A stretch of 19,658 bases of DNA from Alphaproteobacteria bacterium (GTDB lineage: Bacteria; Pseudomonadota; Alphaproteobacteria; RS24), in contig RFZE01000015.1 in NCBI GenBank assembly GCA_009920875.1, positions 1-19,658 of the forward strand, in the 5' to 3' direction. The position numbers were made by a program, and so were the translations under genes. The notes under the pieces were generated by a model that saw only the letters and a program-made list of their open reading frames with translations, searched no databases and was not told where the DNA came from. This document shows positions 14,756-19,658 of this stretch, piece after piece; position 1 is the stretch's first letter; each line of letters opens with the position of its first letter.

Positions 14756-15813
14756 TTTGTCTCTTTCACATCACTTCCAATGGCTTCTTCAATATGGGTA
14801 AATCCGTCAGCGCGCAAGCGCGCTGCCAAATCGCGTTTCATGCGGGTGACCAAGCCCGGCCCTTCATAAACCAGACCGGTATAAAGCTGCACCAGCGACG
14901 CACCGGCGCGGATTTTGGCATAGGCCTCTGCCGCCGACGACACGCCGCCGAGCCCGATAAGGGTCAGCTTGCCACCATTGGACTGACAAACGGCGCGATA
15001 AACGGCACGCAACATATCGGTCGAGGCATCAAATAAAGGTGCCCCCGACACGCCCCCCGCCTCACCGGCATATTTGCTGCCCGCCACGCCATCGCGCGCC
15101 AAAGTGGTATTGGAGATAATCAGCCCGTCAATATTTTCGGCCAGTGCCAATTCGGCCAACCCAATCGCCTCTTCATGGCGCATATCGGGTGCTATTTTGA
15201 CCAGCACCGGAATGTCCGGCGCGGCAGCACGCACGCGGCGCATAATCTCGCCCGCCGCTTCACCGCTTTGCAAATCACGCAAGCCCGGCGTATTGGGCGA
15301 CGAAATATTGACGGTCAGATAATCGGCGCAATCGGCAAACCGCGCCGCCCCTGTCTCATAATCGGCAATGCGGTCTTCCGCCTCCTTATTGGCACCAATA
15401 TTGACCCCGACCGGGCGCGCCAAAGGGCGCGTGTCTTGCAAGCGCTGCAAGGCTGCGGCTTGGCCGCGATTATTGAAGCCCAAGCGATTGATGAGCGCGC
15501 CGTGTTGCGGCAAACGAAACACGCGCGGGCTTGGATTGCCGGGCTGCGGCAAAGGGGTCAGCGTGCCTATTTCGGCAAAACCGAAACCGATGCGATGAAC
15601 CCCGGCAATGGCCGTGCCGTCTTTGTCAAAACCCGCCGCCATGCCGAACGGATTGGCGAAATCAAGCCCCAAAATGCGCTGCGCTAAAATCGCCTCATCT
15701 TGCGGCGGCGTGCCGAAACGACCCAGCATATTGAGGCCGCGCAAGGTCAAACCATGCGCCGTCTCGGGCGGCAGGGTGAAGAGCATGGGACGCAGGAAGC
15801 GATAAAGGCTCAT
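14752..15813 (-). CDS. pyrD: Dihydroorotate dehydrogenase (quinone), class 2
   Basis: A complete 353-residue enzyme that oxidises dihydroorotate to orotate and passes electrons to membrane quinone in pyrimidine synthesis. The N-terminal helices (LYRFLRPMLFTLPPETAH, 3-20) form the quinone and membrane contact seen in class 2 enzymes. FMN and active-site motifs include GMAAGFDKDG (57-66), INRLGFNN (108-115), and NISSPNTPGLR (169-179) with the catalytic serine of this class rather than the class 1 cysteine. GLGGVSSA (about 293-300) binds the FMN phosphate. Its start overlaps the DUF952 stop and its stop overlaps the arsC start, both as ATGA, so the three are translationally coupled. Confidence 0.96.
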   Translation of the reverse strand: MSLYRFLRPMLFTLPPETAHGLTLRGLNMLGRFGTPPQDEAILAQRILGLDFANPFGMAAGFDKDGTAIAGVHRIGFGFAEIGTLTPLPQPGNPSPRVFRLPQHGALINRLGFNNRGQAAALQRLQDTRPLARPVGVNIGANKEAEDRIADYETGAARFADCADYLTVNISSPNTPGLRDLQSGEAAGEIMRRVRAAAPDIPVLVKIAPDMRHEEAIGLAELALAENIDGLIISNTTLARDGVAGSKYAGEAGGVSGAPLFDASTDMLRAVYRAVCQSNGGKLTLIGLGGVSSAAEAYAKIRAGASLVQLYTGLVYEGPGLVTRMKRDLAARLRADGFTHIEEAIGSDVKETK

Positions 15814-16151
15814 GCCGCCGCTCCATTTAAAAAAGCGCTCAGACCGTCGCGCGCCGCATTTAGCTTGAACCGCGCACCCACCATATCTTCATTAAGCGGC
15901 CCATAAAGATGCGGAAACAGCACCCCGTCGCGCGATGGCTCCCAGCGCAAGGCCGCGCCGCAAGCCGCTGCGTCCACTGCCAAAATCATCAAATCATCAT
16001 GGCCTGAAAAATGCGCATCCAAAGTCGCCTCCAATTGCGCGGCATCGGAAAAATGGACATAGCCGTCCGCCGCATCAATACCTGTGGGTGTGAGGCTGGC
16101 ATCGCGCTGCAATTGCGCATCGGCCTCAACGGTCAAGATTTTGTATATCAT
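15810..16151 (-). CDS. DUF952 family protein
   Basis: A 113-residue cytoplasmic protein of the DUF952 family, function unknown. The family pattern is clear: MIYKIL at the start, DGYVHFS, a central acidic stretch, and LRWEPSRDG followed by FPHLYGPLN. I start at ATG 16151, matching the usual MIYKI beginning and with GGGG 5-8 nt upstream; ATG 16160 is also in frame without a ribosome site. DUF952 genes commonly precede pyrD in alphaproteobacteria, as here (4-nt overlap). About 30 nt separate it from the end of lysS, so all four genes probably form one operon. Confidence 0.85.
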   Translation of the reverse strand: MIYKILTVEADAQLQRDASLTPTGIDAADGYVHFSDAAQLEATLDAHFSGHDDLMILAVDAAACGAALRWEPSRDGVLFPHLYGPLNEDMVGARFKLNAARDGLSAFLNGAAA

Positions 16152-16181
16152 CTGCCCCATAAAGCAGAGATAGCAGGATTC

Positions 16182-17687
16182 CTAAGCCGACAGCAATTTG
16201 CCGTCACGACCCGCCGCGATAAGCGCACAGGTTTTTTGCAAGCCGTAAAGCGCGGCAAAAGAACCAAAGCGCGGGCCCTGGCTTTGCCCCAAAAGAATTT
16301 CATAAAGCGCTTGAAACCAGCCGCGCAAATTTTCTTCAAAATGCGCCATGCCGGTGGCGTAAACTTCCGTCTGAATGGTCTCGCCATCCGCGTCATGAGG
16401 CAGGGCTTCAAGGCGCGCCAGCAAATCATCCAAAGCGGTTTTTTCCGCCTCACTGGCAGCGCGATAGGTTTTATTGGGCGCGACAAAATCGCGATAATAG
16501 GCCAAAGCATAATCGGTCAAACGGTCGAGAAACGGATGCGTCTCTGCCGTCGTGCCCGGCGCATAAGTGTCGATAAAGCCCCATAGCACATCCTTGTTTT
16601 CGGCATTGGAAGCCGAAACCAGATTGAGCAAAAGCGCGAAAGAGACCGGCGAAGCACTTTGCGGCACACCGCCATTGTGGATATGAAAAGCCGGATTGGT
16701 CAGTTTTTGCGCCTCATCCATTGCGGCAAATTTATCGACAAAAGTGACATATTCATCGACCGCTTTCGGGATCACATCGAAGTAAAGCCGTTTGGCTTTG
16801 CGCGGCGCTTGGAACATATAAAGCGACAGGCTTTCTTGCGGCGCATAGGTCAACCATTCCTCAATGGTCAGCCCATTGCCTTTTGACTTGGATATTTTTT
16901 CGCCGTTTTCATCGAGGAAAAGCTCATAGGAAAAGCCCTCGGGCGGGGTATGGCCCAGCGCTTTGGTGATGCGTGACGATAATTTGACCGATTCTGACAA
17001 ATCCTTACCCGCCATTTCATAATCAACTTCAAGCGCCGCCCAACGCATCGCCCAATCGGCTTTCCATTGCAGCTTGCACGCCCCGCCCGTCACGCGCGTT
17101 TCCATTTCAGCGCCGCTATCGGGATGTTTATAACGCACCGTTCCGGCCGCCATATCGACCGGCTCAATCGCCACCATCAAGACTTTGCCGCTGGTCGGAC
17201 AAATCGGCAAAAACGGCGAATAGGTCTGGCGGCGTTCTTCGCCCAAACTCGGCAAGATAATGTCCAAAACAGCCTGATACTTTTCCAGCACTTTCAACAA
17301 AGTCGCGTCAAACGCACCGCTTTGATAATGCGCCGTGGCCGAGATAAATTCATAATCAAAGCCGAAACTGTCGAGAAAGGCTTGCAGCCGCGCATTATTG
17401 TGATGCGCAAAACTGTCATATTTTTCAAACGGGTCAGGCACGGCGGTCAGCGGCTTGTCGAGATGCTCGGCCAATAAATCGCCATTGGGAATATTGTCGG
17501 GCACTTTGCGCAAGCCGTCCATATCATCGGAAAAGCAAATCAAGCGGCTTTTCTTCTCCGGCGCCAGTAAGTGAAAGGCTTGGCGCACCATTGTGGTGCG
17601 CGCCACTTCACCGAAAGTGCCGATATGCGGCAGGCCGGAAGGGCCATAGCCGGTTTCGAATATCACCTCATCGCGGCCCAGCTTTTC
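16182..17687 (-). CDS. lysS: Class I lysyl-tRNA synthetase, 5' end lost at a junction
   Basis: A class I (archaeal-type) LysRS, which charges tRNA-Lys; alphaproteobacteria use this class. About 501 residues are recognisable, close to a family length near 530. Seen are the HIGH-like motif in GPSGLPHIGTFGEVARTT, DDMDGLRKVPDN, the domain with MAGKDL and the KMSKS-like KISKSKGN in EKISKSKGNGLTIEEW. The expected first 25-40 residues (normally containing a KAWPFEEA-like stretch) are missing. Upstream the frame continues, without a stop, into unrelated sequence up to 18845. The native start and promoter are not in the window. Codon choice here matches the genes to its left. The boundary at 17687 is approximate. 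Confidence 0.9.
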   Translation of the reverse strand, partial: EKLGRDEVIFETGYGPSGLPHIGTFGEVARTTMVRQAFHLLAPEKKSRLICFSDDMDGLRKVPDNIPNGDLLAEHLDKPLTAVPDPFEKYDSFAHHNNARLQAFLDSFGFDYEFISATAHYQSGAFDATLLKVLEKYQAVLDIILPSLGEERRQTYSPFLPICPTSGKVLMVAIEPVDMAAGTVRYKHPDSGAEMETRVTGGACKLQWKADWAMRWAALEVDYEMAGKDLSESVKLSSRITKALGHTPPEGFSYELFLDENGEKISKSKGNGLTIEEWLTYAPQESLSLYMFQAPRKAKRLYFDVIPKAVDEYVTFVDKFAAMDEAQKLTNPAFHIHNGGVPQSASPVSFALLLNLVSASNAENKDVLWGFIDTYAPGTTAETHPFLDRLTDYALAYYRDFVAPNKTYRAASEAEKTALDDLLARLEALPHDADGETIQTEVYATGMAHFEENLRGWFQALYEILLGQSQGPRFGSFAALYGLQKTCALIAAGRDGKLLSA

Positions 17688-18113
17688 GGCGCGCTCTGCC
17701 GAGATCGCCTCACCGAACATCAGCAACTGCAACCGGCCTACCTCGGCAAAAGCCAGGTCCTCTTTGACGTTTGCAACTCGCATGTCCATGAGGTGATCCC
17801 GTTGAGAGACTGCCATGGTGTACGCATAGGTGTCGGTATCTCCGGTACGCTCCCGCTCTTTTATGAACGAGTGCAGGCGAAGCATGGCCCCCTCTACTGT
17901 CTCCCGCGAATCCTCTTTGGTAATAGAACGCTCACGCCCGAGCATTTGCTCATCCGTGTCCCCTTGTTCCGGAATATTAAATACTGTACCGTGCCCGTTT
18001 TCCTCGGAGGGAACATACACCCCACGGGCGTACTCCTGGTTGGCAATCTCGATCTCGGCGTTCAACCCCTTGAGTAGTTTGTTAACTTCCTCAACCTGAG
18101 CACTGTCCACCTT
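17688..18113 (-). other. Unrecognised open segment joining LysRS to an M28 peptidase fragment
   Basis: About 142 residues lie in frame between the LysRS part and the peptidase part. They belong to neither family as I know them. The sequence is hydrophilic and helix-prone with few hydrophobic stretches (for example NKLLKGLNAEIEIANQ, ERERTGDTDTYAYTM, VGRLQLLMFGEAI). It looks like real coding DNA, with even codon use and no stop, but different from the left-hand genes. It may be a third piece of DNA or part of an unknown gene that was joined. Both edges are estimates. Confidence 0.5.
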
Positions 18114-18845
18114 CTCGGCTTCCATCTTCAGGCGGACGCGAACGGCTTGACCGCGATCTTGCATGCGCTGCATCATCATGGCATCCTCAATGGTGACCGC
18201 CGCTGCTGGGATTTGGGGCACATCGTCTTGGTAGCGCATAACCCCGGTGTGCGGCGTGTAGAGGGAGCTAGGACCGACACTGCGCACGAGACTGGCGATC
18301 GCGCCGACTTTGGCGGCCTCGGCAGCACCATTGGTTCGATACTGCACCGTGGGGCCGTAGGAGGTGAACGCAACGTTATAAAGGATGATTTTACCGGCCG
18401 CTTCTGCCGCGCGCTCGCGTAACTCATCAAAGGAATTGACGACGAGGACATCGCCTTCAATGCCTTCCGGGGGCGTGCCGATAGAACCGCCTAGGCCCAG
18501 AATCTGCATATCCGCCTCTCGTGGCGATAGGAGGGTAAGCGACTCTGCACCACGAACCCAGTGAGGGACGAGGACTTCTTCCTTGCGGACATTCTCGAGT
18601 CCATCGGCCTGCATTTCGGCAACAATCCAATCGATGGCCTGCTCGAGATTCTCGCTTCCAGAGAAGCGCGGACCAAAGGTGTCGGTGAGGTAGGCTAGCC
18701 GTTCGAAGGTCGAGGAGTCGGCCAGCGCATGTTCAATAATCTCATCGGCAACGGCCTGATACGCTCTAACCCAGGTGGTGTCCTGCGCCGAAGCAGCCTG
18801 TAAGTAAATAGCGAATACGATTAATGAAGCGATGGAACGTAGCAT
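18114..18845 (-). pseudogene. Secreted M28-type peptidase (carboxypeptidase Q-like), N-terminal 244 residues only
   Basis: The first 244 residues resemble secreted M28 aminopeptidases. There is a signal peptide (1-20, ending LQAASA), the leading helices (DTFGPRFSGSENLEQAIDW), and a PA domain with VPHWVRG (93-99), LLSPRE (105-110), GLGGSIGTPPEGI (117-129) and AAAVTIEDA (214-222). Similarity stops at about RLKMEAE. The entire zinc-binding catalytic domain, which would follow with a GGHxDSW-type motif, is absent. It can have no peptidase activity as written. It is divergent from the PH-domain pair across a 78-nt gap. I call it broken, but an assembly join would leave the real gene intact elsewhere. 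Confidence 0.75.
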
Positions 18846-18923
18846 ATCGAGTCTAGTTTGTTAGCGGCCTCTCAAGGTACGTGACTGCCTTTGGCGGTGT
18901 GAACATCGATTCCCCCTCGTCGC

Positions 18924-19409
18924 ATGATATCTGAGTCAAACGCGTGGCAATCGCTAGACCAAAAGACCCCGCTCTTATGGCGCTGGTACCTCGGAATATT
19001 CGGTTTCTTATCGGTGCTGGGTTGGTTTGCCTTCGACTTCGTAAACCTCTTTAAGCCTGGTGGTCTGTGGTTTGGCGTCGGTCCGCTCGCCCTGCTCACG
19101 CTAATCCTGGTCGGCGGCTGGCTCCTGCCGCCGGTGTACTACCGTCGCTGGCGGTATAGACTCTCCGACGCGGCCTTGTGGATCAACCGCGGCGTGGTGG
19201 TGCAGGTGGATAGTCTCGTGCCGTTTCTGCGGATTCAGCATATGGATGTGAGCCAGAATATGATCGAACGAGAACTCGATCTCGCGCGTCTACTGGTATA
19301 CACCGCGGGCGTCCGTGACAACGTTATTGTTCTTCCGGGTCTAAAGCGAGCGGAGGCCGACCGGCTACTCGAGGTGCTCCGCGCACGGGTGCAGGATGAA
19401 ACCCTCTGA
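18924..19409 (+). CDS. Bacterial PH-domain (bPH2, YdbS-like) membrane protein
   Basis: A 161-residue protein with two N-terminal membrane helices (about 19-40 and 45-67) followed by a bacterial PH domain: RWRYRLSDAALWINRGVVV, then VPFLRIQHMDVSQNMIERELDLARLLVYTAG. This is the DUF304/bPH2 pattern of B. subtilis YdbS. The function is uncertain; YdbS and YdbT work as a pair. The next gene begins 14 nt before its stop. No clear ribosome site precedes ATG 18924. Codon choice is unlike that of the genes left of 17,690, consistent with a different source. Confidence 0.85.
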   Translation: MISESNAWQSLDQKTPLLWRWYLGIFGFLSVLGWFAFDFVNLFKPGGLWFGVGPLALLTLILVGGWLLPPVYYRRWRYRLSDAALWINRGVVVQVDSLVPFLRIQHMDVSQNMIERELDLARLLVYTAGVRDNVIVLPGLKRAEADRLLEVLRARVQDETL

Positions 19410-19658
19410 TCCGGTCGATTTTCGTCGGCTCCATCCGGCCACGCTCATCCAGCGGTGGATTGTCAGTATTCCCGGGCTCATTCTCGTGGCTTGGCCGGTA
19501 TTCGTCACCAACGATCGCAGCACCGTCTTTTACCTCGTGCTCCTGCTCGTAGGGGCGGGTATCGCGTTTCCCATTCGCATCGCGCAATACTGGTATTATC
19601 GCTATGGCTTGCGCGCCGATGCCTTGGTCATCGAATCGGGCATTTTCAACAAGCGCAA
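19396..19658 (+). CDS. Bacterial PH-domain membrane protein (YdbT-like), partial
   Basis: The first 87 residues of a second PH-domain membrane protein, cut by the window edge. It shows RLHPATLIQRW near the N-terminus, two membrane helices (about 20-35 and 43-61) and the beginning of a PH domain (YYRYGLRADALVIESGIF). Full YdbT-type proteins have about 450-500 residues and several PH repeats. It overlaps the YdbS-like gene by 14 nt (start at 19396, previous stop at 19409), the normal arrangement for this pair. Confidence 0.8.
   Translation, partial: MKPSDPVDFRRLHPATLIQRWIVSIPGLILVAWPVFVTNDRSTVFYLVLLLVGAGIAFPIRIAQYWYYRYGLRADALVIESGIFNKR

Noticed and set aside
16182..18845. A genuine bifunctional peptidase-LysRS enzyme
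   Set aside because: The peptidase part lacks its catalytic domain and carries a signal peptide, and the LysRS lacks its N-terminus. Both cuts are mid-domain.

Overview
Positions 1 to about 17,690 look like one alphaproteobacterial chromosome segment of moderate GC content. The evidence is a class I lysyl-tRNA synthetase, a DUF952-pyrD pair, a TIGR02186 gene next to a TauE-type transporter, a ligase-associated helicase with PdeM, and GANTC (CcrM-type) sites near the nrd promoter. Coding density is very high, with many 1-17 nt gene overlaps. No rRNA, tRNA, CRISPR array, insertion sequence or phage module was seen. The identity is inferred from gene content; no search was run.

Layout of this part: nrdB (partial) and nrdA on the minus strand, with a regulatory region of about 430 nt holding an NrdR box and a DnaA box. 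A small membrane protein and a thiolase follow (minus), each with readable signals. Then come msrB (plus), convergent with an alpha/beta hydrolase (minus). A four-gene plus-strand membrane operon (TauE, TIGR02186, CcdA, DUF3429) meets, tail to tail, a long minus-strand block. That block holds the Lhr-type helicase with pdeM, a TetR regulator with an HSL-family esterase, and a lysS-DUF952-pyrD-arsC operon.

At about 17,690 the character of the sequence changes. The class I LysRS frame runs without a stop, on the minus strand, into about 140 residues I do not recognise, and then into the first 244 residues of a secreted M28-type peptidase. A divergent pair of bacterial PH-domain membrane proteins (YdbS/YdbT-like) completes the right edge. 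The LysRS lacks its usual first residues, the peptidase lacks its whole metal-binding half, and codon choice differs on the two sides. The simplest reading is that two or three unrelated DNA pieces are joined here (assembly or amplification chimera); a real rearrangement is the alternative. Gene neighbourhoods should not be interpreted across about 17,690-18,110.

I found no clear new defence or mobile system. The items most worth attention are the chimeric frame, the nrd regulatory region combined with a ribonucleotide reductase lacking ATP cones, the tightly coupled TauE-TIGR02186-CcdA-DUF3429 operon, and the one-cysteine, zinc-free, membrane-anchored MsrB.
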